This document shows, in pieces, positions 6,718 to 16,093 of a stretch of 64,000 bases of DNA. Both the position numbers and the translations under genes were made by a program. The notes beneath the pieces are model-generated. The model saw only the letters and a program-made list of their open reading frames with translations. It was not told the DNA's origin and did no database searches. Source of the DNA: CAZRIZ01 sp964625885 (lineage in GTDB: Bacteria > Patescibacteriota > Saccharimonadia > Saccharimonadales > Saccharimonadaceae); NCBI GenBank assembly GCA_964625885.1, contig CAZVBM010000001.1:62001-126000 (forward strand), given 5' to 3'. How positions within the stretch are numbered: the first letter of the stretch is position 1; every line of letters starts with the position of its first letter.

Positions 6718-8052
6718 ATGAGTGACGATGAACTGAATAGTAGTGGTGGATCAGCTCTGCCGTCTAATAAATCGACTAACGATGATCGACAGCGCGAAGC
6801 TGCCAAGAATATTATTTTGGGAGAAATTGATCAAATTTTTTCTGAACAAAACAGCACAACCCAAAAATCAGAGACGGGCTCGCCTGATATCAACACTATA
6901 ATTGCCGAAGCAAGCCAGGGCATTACTCCAACGAGCGACCAGACAGATGTTTATAGCGATGCTAAGCGCGAAACAGAGAAATCAAAAGTTAATCCATCAG
7001 TAGACGTCCCTAATACCTACGACCGAAGCTACCGCGTTGATGACACAAGAGAGCTAAACCAATCTGTTGACTGGGAAAAATACCACAAGGCTTGGCAAGA
7101 TTATTATCAAAAATATTACGAGTATTATTTTCAGCAAAACGCCCAGAAGGTTCAGGAAGAGTATACAAAATTTGCACAAGCTACCCAGCAGCAATACCAA
7201 GACAAATTAGCGGCCCAAGATAGTAAATTAAACGAGCTCAATCAGCGCATTGAGAGCAACCCAAACTTCAACCCGCAAAATGCAGCCCTGGATGCACTGC
7301 GAGCAAAAATTCGACAGGAAGCTGTCAAAAAAGGGAGAAAACTTCGTAAAAGCAAGCACTTTTGGCCGATTGTTTCGGCCGCCACAGCAGTGTTGATATT
7401 CCTATTCTTGCAATATAACCAAATCTTAGTTGGGCAAGTCATGGCCTATATCGCCCCGGGCAATATGAGCCCCGACGCAATTGTAATTGACCCAACCATG
7501 TCAATTAGTGTCAGTGATGATCCGGTCTTGATCATTCCAGTCCTTAACATTGAAGCACCCGTAGCTTACGATGTACCAAATGACAACGAATCTACTCTAC
7601 GTGCCATGGACAACGGCTTGGCGCACTACTGCATACCAGGCGCCTGCGCTCATCCTGGCGAGATTGGGAACACAGTGATCTCAGGGCATCGCACTAACGG
7701 CATTTACCAAAGCGGCGACTATAAGTTTATTTTTCTAAAGCTTGACCAACTAAAGTCTGGTGATATCATCTATGCCAACTACAAGGGCACGCGCTATACC
7801 TACAAAGTAACCGGCAGCGAGGTGGTCAACCCGACAGATGTTCAAAAAGTCGTTAGACAATCCAATCGCCCAATTATGACACTGGTTACTTGCACGCCAA
7901 TTGGCTCAGCCGCCCAGCGACTGTTGGTTCATGCTGAGCAAATTGCGCCCGACCCCAAAGAAGCAACCACAATGCGAGAGAACGACTCGAGCGCAATCCA
8001 AGAGATCCCCGGAGAAACAAAATCATTCTGGCAATCATTGTTTGGTGATTAG
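6718..8052 (+). CDS. Sortase with long cytoplasmic N-terminal region
   Basis: The 444-residue protein has three parts. Residues 1-215 are hydrophilic and rich in Gln, Ser and Tyr, with a likely coiled coil near 115-200. A membrane helix spans about 217-240. A C-terminal sortase domain follows. The catalytic triad is visible: His324 (SGHRTN), Cys392 (LVTCTPIG) and Arg401 (AQRLLV). Sortases cut a C-terminal sorting signal and join the protein to the cell wall. The N-in topology and sequence pattern resemble class E-like enzymes, but the long cytoplasmic extension is unusual. It ends in a four-base overlap with the convergent PEGA gene. No LPxTG-type substrate is visible in this window. Confidence 0.88.
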   Translation: MSDDELNSSGGSALPSNKSTNDDRQREAAKNIILGEIDQIFSEQNSTTQKSETGSPDINTIIAEASQGITPTSDQTDVYSDAKRETEKSKVNPSVDVPNTYDRSYRVDDTRELNQSVDWEKYHKAWQDYYQKYYEYYFQQNAQKVQEEYTKFAQATQQQYQDKLAAQDSKLNELNQRIESNPNFNPQNAALDALRAKIRQEAVKKGRKLRKSKHFWPIVSAATAVLIFLFLQYNQILVGQVMAYIAPGNMSPDAIVIDPTMSISVSDDPVLIIPVLNIEAPVAYDVPNDNESTLRAMDNGLAHYCIPGACAHPGEIGNTVISGHRTNGIYQSGDYKFIFLKLDQLKSGDIIYANYKGTRYTYKVTGSEVVNPTDVQKVVRQSNRPIMTLVTCTPIGSAAQRLLVHAEQIAPDPKEATTMRENDSSAIQEIPGETKSFWQSLFGD

Positions 8053-9692
8053 AAATCGGTCATTTGTAAGCGGCGCAGTACCGGCAAGCTGTTGATTACT
8101 TGATAGAAATAAACATACTTCTCGTTGGCTGAAAGCTGAATATCGTAGCGCGTATCGGCAGGGATTAGCTTGTGCTGATTCTGTCCGTTAAAATCTTTAA
8201 TTCGCACTACGCCAACGATGTTTTCCCACAAAACACTATCACTCAACCAGTTCGGTGCCGAACTAGGCTCGGCCATAGCAACCGAACCGGAGCCAGTAGC
8301 TAGCTGAACCGAATAGCTCATTCGATAATTAGTGTCAAAAACCATTAATTGATTAACTGATAGTGGAGTGGTAACCCTTGGCGACTGCAATGGCGAGCCT
8401 TTAATACTTAGCATACTATCAGCCAACCTTTGACTGTCGTCAATTGACAAGGAAGACTGACCATTATCAACCACAATCATTCGGCCATCACCACCAACAA
8501 AAATGTTTTTAGGATGAGACTCTAAATAGGTCGAGAAATAATCTCGGAAAGATGGATTGCTGGTCTTAAAACGCTGCAACGCTGGGCTATCATCTGGGCG
8601 ATGGTCGTCTTCCTTGGATAGCTGCTTAACTGGGTGGTTAAGCTCCGCTGCATCACCTCGCCAAACTCTCAGTTTGTGATTGTCATAGATAGCAACATAA
8701 AAATGGCCATCGTAGCGACTTTCAAATGCCTCTAGAAACACCGGATCTGCCGACACCAAACGCTCAAACTCAAATAACTGATCCTTGCTGTAATCATAAA
8801 GAGCAGCCGATATTTCTGAGTCCGCTCCAGTTGACAACGAACGTAGCATTGCAACACGATCGCGGTTGATAATTCGATAACCAATGACACCATCTGCGAT
8901 TTTAGTGAGGGAGTCGGAGCGAGACAAATTAATGCGATAAAGCTCCTGTTTGCTGAGCACATACAGAGTCTTACCACCGTCACCGCCAACTTTAATCTGA
9001 CTAAAAGACAAGGTTGGGTAGCTAGCCGACAAATCAAACAGTTGACCTTGACTACTGACGCCAACTGAGTAAATCTTGCCAGAAACCTTATCCCGGAAAA
9101 ACATACTATCGTTGGCTAGATTCCAGTCATAAAAAGCTAAGTCCTGACTGGCTAACGAGGACTGCAAAAGAGCCTTAAAGTCAATCAGGCGATAGGCTGG
9201 CTTATCGCTACGCAAATCAACCAGCTCGTACAGATTGGGTTCTAGATAACTAAGTAGCCATCTACGATCTGGGGAAGCGTAGCTAGCTAATAGGGCGTCG
9301 TAAGTTTTAACCGTAGCCACTCGTTTAACCTTTGGGACCAGCCTAGCGTCCAACCACCAAACCACTCTAGAGCGAATTGGTAAAACAGTTTGCCAATCAT
9401 AGAATCCATCTCGGCTGACATTAACTTTGTAGTCACCAGCCACCACACTAACACGATTATTAGAAAATATCGGCAATGCCTGATCGTTGATAGATACTGA
9501 TGAGCCGACCGGCACAGTGCTGACTTGGATCATGCTAACTGGATTAAGGTTAACGCTCTTAATATCGATCTGATAGCCAAAGATTGACACCAAAGCGAAT
9601 GTAAATACCACCACAAACATAGTGACAAACAGTGTTAAGCGCAAAATTAGATTAACGGTAAAAAACTTGTGCTTTGGTATCTCAGGGACCAT
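8049..9692 (-). CDS. Membrane-anchored PEGA-domain protein
   Basis: From ATG at 9692 the product is 547 residues. A membrane helix lies at about 13-38 and a PEGA domain at about 56-105 (STVPVGSSVSINDQALP, then VVAGDYKVNVSRDGFYDW). PEGA domains are small beta-sandwich modules found in surface proteins. The remaining ~430 residues hold repeated beta-strand segments such as SPDRRWLLSY, DSMFFRDKVSGKIY and GKTLYVLSKQELYRI, which suggest a beta-propeller outside the cell. TACAAT at 9700-9705 leaves seven bases before the chosen ATG, so a leaderless start is likely; an upstream Met would add ten residues. It is convergent with the sortase gene. Function is unknown. Confidence 0.75.
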   Translation of the reverse strand: MVPEIPKHKFFTVNLILRLTLFVTMFVVVFTFALVSIFGYQIDIKSVNLNPVSMIQVSTVPVGSSVSINDQALPIFSNNRVSVVAGDYKVNVSRDGFYDWQTVLPIRSRVVWWLDARLVPKVKRVATVKTYDALLASYASPDRRWLLSYLEPNLYELVDLRSDKPAYRLIDFKALLQSSLASQDLAFYDWNLANDSMFFRDKVSGKIYSVGVSSQGQLFDLSASYPTLSFSQIKVGGDGGKTLYVLSKQELYRINLSRSDSLTKIADGVIGYRIINRDRVAMLRSLSTGADSEISAALYDYSKDQLFEFERLVSADPVFLEAFESRYDGHFYVAIYDNHKLRVWRGDAAELNHPVKQLSKEDDHRPDDSPALQRFKTSNPSFRDYFSTYLESHPKNIFVGGDGRMIVVDNGQSSLSIDDSQRLADSMLSIKGSPLQSPRVTTPLSVNQLMVFDTNYRMSYSVQLATGSGSVAMAEPSSAPNWLSDSVLWENIVGVVRIKDFNGQNQHKLIPADTRYDIQLSANEKYVYFYQVINSLPVLRRLQMTDF

Positions 9693-9792
9693 GTTTTGTA
9701 TTGTATCACGAGACGGCGACAAAGATAATCATGTCAAGCTTGTAAAAATATCATCAGTTAGTTAAAATAGCATTAGTGTTTTGAACGGTGAT

Positions 9793-10920
9793 ATGGCAAA
9801 AGAAGAAAACATTATAAAGCTTGCAGGACGCAAATATCATGGCGAGACGGGCCAGCTAATTAACGATGCCGCTGAATCACCACAGGCTAGCGGCAAGGCG
9901 CCGCAGACAGCTAGCACCCTTAATCGACAATACGTCCATAAGCCCGACATTAGAAGGGCCGCCAGCATAAAGGCAGCTGATAATCGAGCACAGAAATCGG
10001 AAATTAAACAGTTTAATCGCGAGATTATTGCCCCTGGCAAACAAGGACCAAAAGCACCAGGCGTTACGCGATTCCATAGAGGCGATTTTAACCAAACTGC
10101 CAAACCAATTATTCTAGATATAAAGCCCGGCAAAGATGTTGTAATTACCGCTGAACAAAATCAGAAGTTTATTGATGCCGTTGAACGTGCCAAACGAGTT
10201 GATTTTGCCCGGCGTTACTACGCCGCCCAAATTAGTCGACAGCGTCGTCGCAAGGCCAATAAGATCTATCAAACCAGTCGTAATTTAATAAAAAAATCGG
10301 CGACACCAGAAACTAAGATAAGCCAAAATACCTACCAGCTGTCCGCAATTGATCGGCGAGCTAGGCAAGATCAAATCATCAATCAAGCAATCGCAGAAAC
10401 GCCAACCAGCAAAGACTTGCTAGGCAACAAACCACTAGATAAGTTCAGCCTCGGTATTTGGTTAAGAAGACACCTAGCTAGCAGTATAATAGTAATGATT
10501 CTGTTGGCTGCCACTACTGGGCTGCTTTATTTAAACTGGCCTAATATTGCGCTCAATCTAGCCAATCGACAGCTGGGCATTAACGGACACATGCCCGCTC
10601 ATGTGGTTGATGGCTTTGAACTTAATGGCTACCCAGCCGCGTCGGGCCAAAATCTAGTTTTAAACTATAAAAATCAAGCGAATGATCATTATGAAATTAA
10701 GCAAAGCAAAAGCTCACTCGACAGCGAAAGCGTGCTAATCAAAATCGTTAAACCAGAAGCGGGCGATGACTACTCAATCAACCGACAAGATGGCTTGACA
10801 GTTTATATATTCGACGAAAACAAGCAAGTCATCTGGTCAAATGGAGGAATTCTTTATCGAATTTCAGCCAACACTAGTTTAACGCCAGAGAATATTTATC
10901 GACTATCTACCAGTTTATAG
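9793..10920 (+). CDS. Single-pass membrane protein with DUF4367-like C-terminal domain
   Basis: The product is about 375 residues from ATG at 9793; TTG at 9781, ten bases after TAAAAT (9765-9770), is an alternative. Residues 1-225 are basic and low in hydrophobics. A membrane helix lies at about 230-250 (SSIIVMILLAATTGLLYL). The outer ~125 residues form a beta-rich domain with DGFELNGYP, KPEAGDDYSINRQDGLTVY and VIWSNGGILYRI, followed by an ending in LTPENIYRLSTSL. That pattern resembles DUF4367/RseB-like domains that test whether an activating signal is present. It lies between the divergent PEGA gene and gltX. The role is unknown. Confidence 0.55.
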   Translation: MAKEENIIKLAGRKYHGETGQLINDAAESPQASGKAPQTASTLNRQYVHKPDIRRAASIKAADNRAQKSEIKQFNREIIAPGKQGPKAPGVTRFHRGDFNQTAKPIILDIKPGKDVVITAEQNQKFIDAVERAKRVDFARRYYAAQISRQRRRKANKIYQTSRNLIKKSATPETKISQNTYQLSAIDRRARQDQIINQAIAETPTSKDLLGNKPLDKFSLGIWLRRHLASSIIVMILLAATTGLLYLNWPNIALNLANRQLGINGHMPAHVVDGFELNGYPAASGQNLVLNYKNQANDHYEIKQSKSSLDSESVLIKIVKPEAGDDYSINRQDGLTVYIFDENKQVIWSNGGILYRISANTSLTPENIYRLSTSL

Positions 10921-10943
10921 CTTTTTTTGCTAAAATAAGCCAT

Positions 10944-12395
10944 ATGACAGAAGGTGCAAAAACAGCGCGAACCAGATTCGCTCCCAGCCCAACAGGTTAT
11001 ATTCATGTTGGCAACGTAAGATCAGCAATTTACCCTTGGCTGGTTGCTCGACAGAATCAGGGTATCTTTATTGTTCGAATTGAAGATACCGACCAAGAGC
11101 GCTTTGTCGAGGGCGCAACTGAATTAATTCTCGACACATTAAGGTGGCTAGGATTAAATTGGGACGAGGGTCCAGAAGTTGGTGGACCATACGAGCCATA
11201 CTTCCAAAGCGAACGAAAAGATATTTATAAAGAGTGGGGCCAGAAACTAGTTGACAAAGGGTTGGCCTACGCCGATCCATACACGACCCAAGAACTTGAC
11301 GCCATGCGCCAAGCTGCCAAAGATCACAACGAACCATTTATCTATCGCCACCATCGACCAAACAATCCTCCAAAGTGGAATGGCACTCAAGCTCTACGCT
11401 TTAAGGCGCCAGACAAGGCTCATTATGAATGGCACGATGCTGTCATGGGAGACTTGTCAGCCAACGAGATGGTTGATGATTTTATCTTAATAAAGTCTGA
11501 TGGACTACCGACCTATAACTTCGGACATATTGTTGATGATACGGAGATGAAGGTCACGCATGCGATTCGCGGTGTTGAATATATTGCTTCGATGCCTAAA
11601 TACATCGCTCTATACGAAGCCCTAGGGGTTGAGCCACCAATCTTTGCCTGTTTACCTCACGTTATGCGACCTGATGGCAAAAAAAAGCTCGGTAAGCGCG
11701 ACGGTGCCAAAAGTGTTACCGAATATCGCAATGACGGTATCTTACCAGAAGCCATGCTTAATTTCTTAGCCACACTAGGCTGGAACGACGGCAGTACTCA
11801 GGAAATCTTCACAGTAGATGAGCTAATTGAAAAGTTCTCGCTAAATCGCGTTCAGCGCTCTGGTGCTTGCTTTGACGAGAAGCGTCTAATTTGGATGAAT
11901 GGCCAGTGGATGCGCCGACTCGAGCTAGATGATTTATATAATCGAGTTAAGGATTTCTGGGGTGATGGTGGCAAGACAGCCAAGCCGAAATACAAGAGAA
12001 CTGTCTTAAGGCTAGCCCAAGATCGACTCAAAACTCTAAAAGATCTACCTAGCGTTACCGAGTTCTTCTTCACCGAACCAACACCAAATTGGTCGATGAT
12101 AGATGAAAATAAACAGCTAAGCAAGCTTGATCGCACAGTACAGATAGAGATTCTACAAACTGCGTTTGACATGCTAAACGAGCTAGGCGATTTTTCAGCC
12201 GATTCAGTTCAAGCCTGCCTCAACGACTTTCTAGTAAAAATTGATCAGAAACCAGTTATTGGCTTTAGCTTAGTCAGGTTTGCTTTGACTTGGACGCAAT
12301 TCAGCCCAGACCTACATCGCTCAATCAGCATCCTAGGCAAAGATGCGACCATCAAGCGACTGCAACAAGCAATCGATAGCGCAAAAGACAATTAA
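10944..12395 (+). CDS. gltX: Glutamyl-tRNA synthetase
   Basis: This 483-residue class I synthetase joins glutamate to its tRNA using ATP, in the cytosol. The HIGH-like motif is in FAPSPTGYIHVGNVRSA (residues 12-28) and the KMSKS-like motif is KLGKR at 248-252. An insert typical of GluRS (TELILDTLRWLGLNWDEGP) follows the first motif. The C-terminal anticodon-binding domain is helical and of normal length. TAAAAT at 10931-10936 lies seven bases before ATG, predicting a leaderless mRNA. It heads a run with the DUF3048, kinase, receiver and dUTPase genes. A tRNA-Glu gene lies 3.5 kb downstream. Confidence 0.97.
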   Translation: MTEGAKTARTRFAPSPTGYIHVGNVRSAIYPWLVARQNQGIFIVRIEDTDQERFVEGATELILDTLRWLGLNWDEGPEVGGPYEPYFQSERKDIYKEWGQKLVDKGLAYADPYTTQELDAMRQAAKDHNEPFIYRHHRPNNPPKWNGTQALRFKAPDKAHYEWHDAVMGDLSANEMVDDFILIKSDGLPTYNFGHIVDDTEMKVTHAIRGVEYIASMPKYIALYEALGVEPPIFACLPHVMRPDGKKKLGKRDGAKSVTEYRNDGILPEAMLNFLATLGWNDGSTQEIFTVDELIEKFSLNRVQRSGACFDEKRLIWMNGQWMRRLELDDLYNRVKDFWGDGGKTAKPKYKRTVLRLAQDRLKTLKDLPSVTEFFFTEPTPNWSMIDENKQLSKLDRTVQIEILQTAFDMLNELGDFSADSVQACLNDFLVKIDQKPVIGFSLVRFALTWTQFSPDLHRSISILGKDATIKRLQQAIDSAKDN

Positions 12396-12415
12396 TTAAA
12401 TAAAGGGGAGTGGGA

Positions 12416-13525
12416 ATGGCCTTCAAGAACGTTCAGAGTTATCAACCAGGATCAGAAGAAAAAGAAGAAGTTAGAAAGGTTGACAAGAAGCCGTATTTTT
12501 TCGTCAAACACTGGGTTGGGTTAGTGCTTGTAATTGCTAGCTTCGTAGCCGCTAGCATCCTAATCACAATTCTATCTAGTGTAGAATTTGCTTCACCCAC
12601 CTTTGGTCGCATCAAAGTCAAGCCACCAGTTTATTATGCCAGCCTATCTGGTCTGCAAGTTGAAACTGAAGCTGAAGTTAATCGACCGATTACAGCAATT
12701 ATGATTCCGAACGATAACTACGGAGCTAGGCCCCAGTCTGGGATTGGGCAGGCTGAGGTAGTATTTGAGGCGGTAGCAGAAGGTGGAATTACTCGCTTTA
12801 TGGCGCTTTACCAAAAGAACCAGCCAAATCTCGTTGGCCCAATTCGCAGCGTACGTCCATATTTTCTTTATTGGGTTGAACCATTTGAAGCCAGCATCGC
12901 CCAAACTGGCGCTAGCGCCCGCGCCAACCAGGAGCTAAAAAGCGGACGATATCGTGACATTGGCTTTGATCGCAACAGCAAGTATTTCTGGCGCGACCGC
13001 AGCCGAAAAGCCCCCAACAACGTCTATACTAACTTCGAGAAGATTAACCAGCTAAACCAGTCCAAAGGTTATAACAGCTCAAACCCCGACATGTTTCCGA
13101 GACAAAATGGCAAAGCAGCCGAAACACCCAACGCCACAAAAATTGATCTAAAAATTAGCCGAAATGCCATCTACAACAGTCACTATAATTATGACAGCAC
13201 GACTAATAAATATACCCGCCATCAAAATGGCGCCCTGCATGCTGATCGCGAATCTGGTGCAATCACATCTGACGCCGTAATTGCGCTAAAGGTGGTAGAG
13301 AACCGCGTACTCGAAGATGGCTACCGAGAGAACATCGAAGTGGTAGGCGAGGGGCAGGCATACATCTTTCAAAACGGCGTCGCAACAGAAGCCACTTGGA
13401 AAAAATCCGATCGAAAAAAGCAAATCCGTTTCTATGACAAGACCGGTGAAGAGGTGGCCATCAACCGAGGGCAGATCTGGATAACTGCCATACCAAACAA
13501 TGTGGGTAACGTCTCATGGCAGTAA
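12416..13525 (+). CDS. DUF3048 (YerB-like) membrane-anchored protein
   Basis: Residues 33-54 form one membrane helix after a charged N terminus. The outer part matches the DUF3048/YerB pattern: PITAIMIPNDNYGARPQSGIG, then AEVVFEAVAEGGITRFMALYQ, GPIRSVRPYF and AQTGASARANQEL, with a C-terminal piece holding GRQ/GQIWI-type strands. YerB relatives are cell-surface proteins of unknown activity in Gram-positive bacteria. ATG at 12416 is chosen because GGGGAG lies a suitable distance upstream; a GTG six bases earlier is too close to it. The gene begins 20 bases after gltX and overlaps the following kinase gene by ten bases, so the three are probably co-transcribed. Confidence 0.82.
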   Translation: MAFKNVQSYQPGSEEKEEVRKVDKKPYFFVKHWVGLVLVIASFVAASILITILSSVEFASPTFGRIKVKPPVYYASLSGLQVETEAEVNRPITAIMIPNDNYGARPQSGIGQAEVVFEAVAEGGITRFMALYQKNQPNLVGPIRSVRPYFLYWVEPFEASIAQTGASARANQELKSGRYRDIGFDRNSKYFWRDRSRKAPNNVYTNFEKINQLNQSKGYNSSNPDMFPRQNGKAAETPNATKIDLKISRNAIYNSHYNYDSTTNKYTRHQNGALHADRESGAITSDAVIALKVVENRVLEDGYRENIEVVGEGQAYIFQNGVATEATWKKSDRKKQIRFYDKTGEEVAINRGQIWITAIPNNVGNVSWQ

Positions 13526-15003
13526 ACAAGCATCCAAGCGCTAATACCCTGATCATTTTACAAGCTCTAATTATGGGCGCATTTGCTGCGCTGATTTATA
13601 TTTTAATAGAGTTCTTTTGGCCAGACGCTGAACCAGCCATATTTAGCTTGGGACTGACCATTGCGTGCCTGATTATGTCGCTACTGCTCAGTAAGCTTTC
13701 CCAAGGCGGCATGTTAGCTGAACCGACAGACAAATCTGTCGCAGCGCCAGAAGCCAACGTCAAAGCGCAGACGTCAGACCAGACGATGACGGAAGAAGCT
13801 CAAACACAGCCAAGCGAGAATGTTGCTCTAACTGCTATTAGCGAAAACAATACTATCGTAATTGACCAAGTAGAGGAAAAGACATTCGATAAAACACCAT
13901 GGCAGCCTTTTGACAAGTCACCAATTGGGTTAATTCTAATCAATCCAAAGAACGAGGTGCTCTACGCTAATGAGATCGGCCAAAAATCCGTCGGACAGAA
14001 TGGGCAAATTACTTTGCGATTAGACGACGGGCAAAACCTTAACAACTGGATTCGACACGCTAGACGTAAAGTAGCAGACTATGGGTTGTGGCAGAGGGCG
14101 ACAGACACAGATGCCACGGAAGATAGACAATTCTACGACGTAGTAGCTAATTTTCGTCAAGGTGAGGAAGTAGAAACCATGATTGTTATGATTAATCGCA
14201 CCGCTGAATACGCAGTCGAGGAGGAAGATTTCGATTTTATCGCCTTTGCCACTCACGAGCTGCGCGGACCAATTACTGTAATTCGTGGCTATCTAGAGAT
14301 TCTCGAGCAAGAATTAAAGCCGGCTATTTCGGGCGATCATCAACAAATCTTTGACCGATTAATTGTCTCATCAAACCGACTCAGTACTTACATCAACAAC
14401 ATCTTGAGTGTTTCAAAATACGATCGCAGACACCTTCAGGTATTTATACACGAAGAAACCGTGGCAGATATTTTAGACTCAGTAGCGGACGACCTAAAGT
14501 TGCGCGCCAGTACACAGCAGCGCCTACTAACCTTTGATGTTGATGAAAGTCTACCAACCGTCGCCGCTGATAAATCAAGTATTGGTGAGGTTATTGTAAA
14601 CTTGGTCGATAACGCCATAAAATATTCTCATGAGGGTGGATCAATCATAGTAGGCGCCGAGTCAAAGGGTGACTTTGTAGAAATCTCCGTGACCGATTAC
14701 GGCATCGGTATGCCATCCAATGTGGTAAATAATTTATTCAAGAAGTTTTATCGCTCACATCGTTCGCGCGAGTCGGTTGCTGGCACCGGAATTGGTCTGT
14801 ATCTGTCCAAGGCCGTCATTGATTCGCATGGTGGATATATCAGTGTTAAGAGTGAGGTGGGCGAGGGGTCGGTTTTCACTTTTGGCATACCAGTTTATGC
14901 CTCAGTGGCCGATAAAGTTGAGGAAGGCGACGGCAAGAATAAAGAATTAATTCGCCAGCAACACGAAGGTTGGATTAAAAACCACGGATTGTATAAAAAT
15001 TAA
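13516..15003 (+). CDS. Membrane sensor histidine kinase
   Basis: The 495 residues contain two membrane helices (about 11-34 and 41-58) with almost no extracellular loop, a Gln/Thr-rich linker, a PAS-like domain (about 135-235), a HisKA dimerisation domain with phospho-acceptor His247 (FATHELRGPITVIRGY), and a HATPase domain with N box (NAIKYS), G1 box (DYGIGMP) and G2 box (GTGIGLYLSK). The absence of a periplasmic sensor suggests it reads an intracellular or membrane signal through the PAS domain. It overlaps the DUF3048 gene by ten bases and is followed after eight bases by a receiver gene, its obvious partner. Confidence 0.93.
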   Translation: MAVNKHPSANTLIILQALIMGAFAALIYILIEFFWPDAEPAIFSLGLTIACLIMSLLLSKLSQGGMLAEPTDKSVAAPEANVKAQTSDQTMTEEAQTQPSENVALTAISENNTIVIDQVEEKTFDKTPWQPFDKSPIGLILINPKNEVLYANEIGQKSVGQNGQITLRLDDGQNLNNWIRHARRKVADYGLWQRATDTDATEDRQFYDVVANFRQGEEVETMIVMINRTAEYAVEEEDFDFIAFATHELRGPITVIRGYLEILEQELKPAISGDHQQIFDRLIVSSNRLSTYINNILSVSKYDRRHLQVFIHEETVADILDSVADDLKLRASTQQRLLTFDVDESLPTVAADKSSIGEVIVNLVDNAIKYSHEGGSIIVGAESKGDFVEISVTDYGIGMPSNVVNNLFKKFYRSHRSRESVAGTGIGLYLSKAVIDSHGGYISVKSEVGEGSVFTFGIPVYASVADKVEEGDGKNKELIRQQHEGWIKNHGLYKN

Positions 15004-15011
15004 GGAGAGAT

Positions 15012-15392
15012 ATGGCAACAAAAAATATTTTATGCATTGAAGACGATCGCTTTATTGGCGAGATGTACGTTCGTACCCTAGAGCGAGCTGGCTATAAAGT
15101 CGACTGGGTGGTAGATGGTAACGACGGATTAGTGACGGCGCGCAACAAGAAGTATGACATAATCCTACTTGATATTATGCTGCCAGAACGCAAGGGTAAT
15201 GAAGTATTAGAGGCTCTGCGCGGCAAAGAAGATTTAATTCCGAACACAAGAGTAATTGTCATGACCAACTTTCAGCAAGACGACCAATCTCGTCGCATGC
15301 TGGAGCTAAAGGTCGACGCCTATCTAATCAAAGCAGACATCACACCAGCTAAACTATTAGAGGTCGTTAAACACGTCGAAGGAGCCGAGTGA
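15012..15392 (+). CDS. Receiver-only response regulator
   Basis: These 126 residues make one receiver domain and nothing more. The acidic pocket is Glu10-Asp11-Asp12, the phospho-acceptor is Asp54 (LLDIMLPE), with Thr85 and Lys107 at the switch positions. It should accept phosphate from the kinase encoded just upstream. No DNA-binding or enzyme domain is attached, so the output must pass through another protein. A ribosome site AAGGAGAG lies seven bases before ATG. The stop overlaps the dUTPase GTG start (GTGA). Confidence 0.93.
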   Translation: MATKNILCIEDDRFIGEMYVRTLERAGYKVDWVVDGNDGLVTARNKKYDIILLDIMLPERKGNEVLEALRGKEDLIPNTRVIVMTNFQQDDQSRRMLELKVDAYLIKADITPAKLLEVVKHVEGAE

Positions 15393-15844
15393 GGCATTTT
15401 GCAATAGCCCAAGGCTGGGAAGACAAGGCGATCAGCCTACCAAAACGCCAAACTAAATTTTCTGCGGGCTATGATATCTGCGCCGCCGAAGACACAATCG
15501 TGCCACCGTACAGTTCAACCCAAGAGCCAACTCTGGTGCCAACTGGACTGAAAGTGGCTCTAAATGACGACGAGGTTTTGTTGATTGTCAACCGCAGTTC
15601 TAACCCCAAAAAACGCGGGTTGGTTTTGCCAAACTCTGTCGGCGTCATCGACAAAGACTATTATGGTAATCCAGACAACGACGGCCATTTTTACGTCCAA
15701 CTGATTAATATCAAATCCGAGCCTTATGAAATTAAAAAAGGCGACGCCATCGCCCAGGGTATATTTATGAAATATCTGGTAACCGATGACGATAATGCCA
15801 GTGGCGAACGTTTGGGCGGTTTCGGCTCGACCGATGAGAAGTAG
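15389..15844 (+). CDS. dut: dUTPase / dCTP deaminase-family nucleotide hydrolase
   Basis: The 151-residue product carries the trimeric dUTPase motifs. Motif 1 is AGYDICAAED, motif 2-like NRSSNPKKRGLVLPN, motif 3-like GVIDKDYYGN, motif 4-like KKGDAIAQGIF and motif 5 RLGGFGST at the C terminus. It hydrolyses dUTP to dUMP and pyrophosphate, keeping uracil out of DNA. The start is GTG at 15389, overlapping the receiver stop. Motif 3 carries DKDYYGN, close to canonical dUTPases. I prefer dUTPase over dCTP deaminase because of that and the glycine-rich C terminus. Confidence 0.85.
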   Translation: MRHFAIAQGWEDKAISLPKRQTKFSAGYDICAAEDTIVPPYSSTQEPTLVPTGLKVALNDDEVLLIVNRSSNPKKRGLVLPNSVGVIDKDYYGNPDNDGHFYVQLINIKSEPYEIKKGDAIAQGIFMKYLVTDDDNASGERLGGFGSTDEK

Positions 15845-15874
15845 CTAAAAAAATTACGCCACGAGACGACAGTC

Positions 15875-15903
15875 TTTACTTTTTAAGCCTTTTATGCTAA
15901 AAT
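15875..15903 (+). promoter_or_regulatory. Promoter of tRNA-Glu
   Basis: TTTACT (15875-15880), 17 bases, then TAAAAT (15898-15903) preceded by TGC, an extended -10, 11 bases before the tRNA. Confidence 0.65.
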
Positions 15904-15914
15904 GAAAAGATAGT

Positions 15915-15989
15915 GGTCTCATCGTCTAATGGTTAGGACATCAGGTTCTCATCCTGACAATCTGGGTTCGACTCCCGGTGAGATCACCA
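15915..15989 (+). tRNA. tRNA-Glu (anticodon CTC)
   Basis: These 75 bases have acceptor GGTCTCA/TGAGATC, the Glu-type D arm (TCGTCTAATGGTTAGGAC), anticodon stem TCAGG/CCTGA with loop TTCTCAT (anticodon CTC, codon GAG), T arm CTGGG-TTCGACT-CCCGG and an encoded CCA. It is a substrate of GltX. Confidence 0.95.
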
Positions 15990-16028
15990 CGAAAGCGCCC
16001 GACCTTTTGGTCGGGTGTTCTCGTGGTG
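15985..16028 (+). terminator. Two-tier hairpin after tRNA-Glu, probable terminator
   Basis: An inner stem CCCGACC-TTTT-GGTCGGG (15998-16015) sits inside an outer perfect stem CACCACGA (15985-15992) with TCGTGGTG (16021-16028) that includes the tRNA CCA end. Only a short T-run follows, so it may equally act in 3' processing. Confidence 0.6.
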
Positions 16029-16093
16029 TTTACCTACGGAACAGGAGAATCCAGTCTTTTGCGCAGTAAAAGCAAGCCTAGCGCAACAAAATC

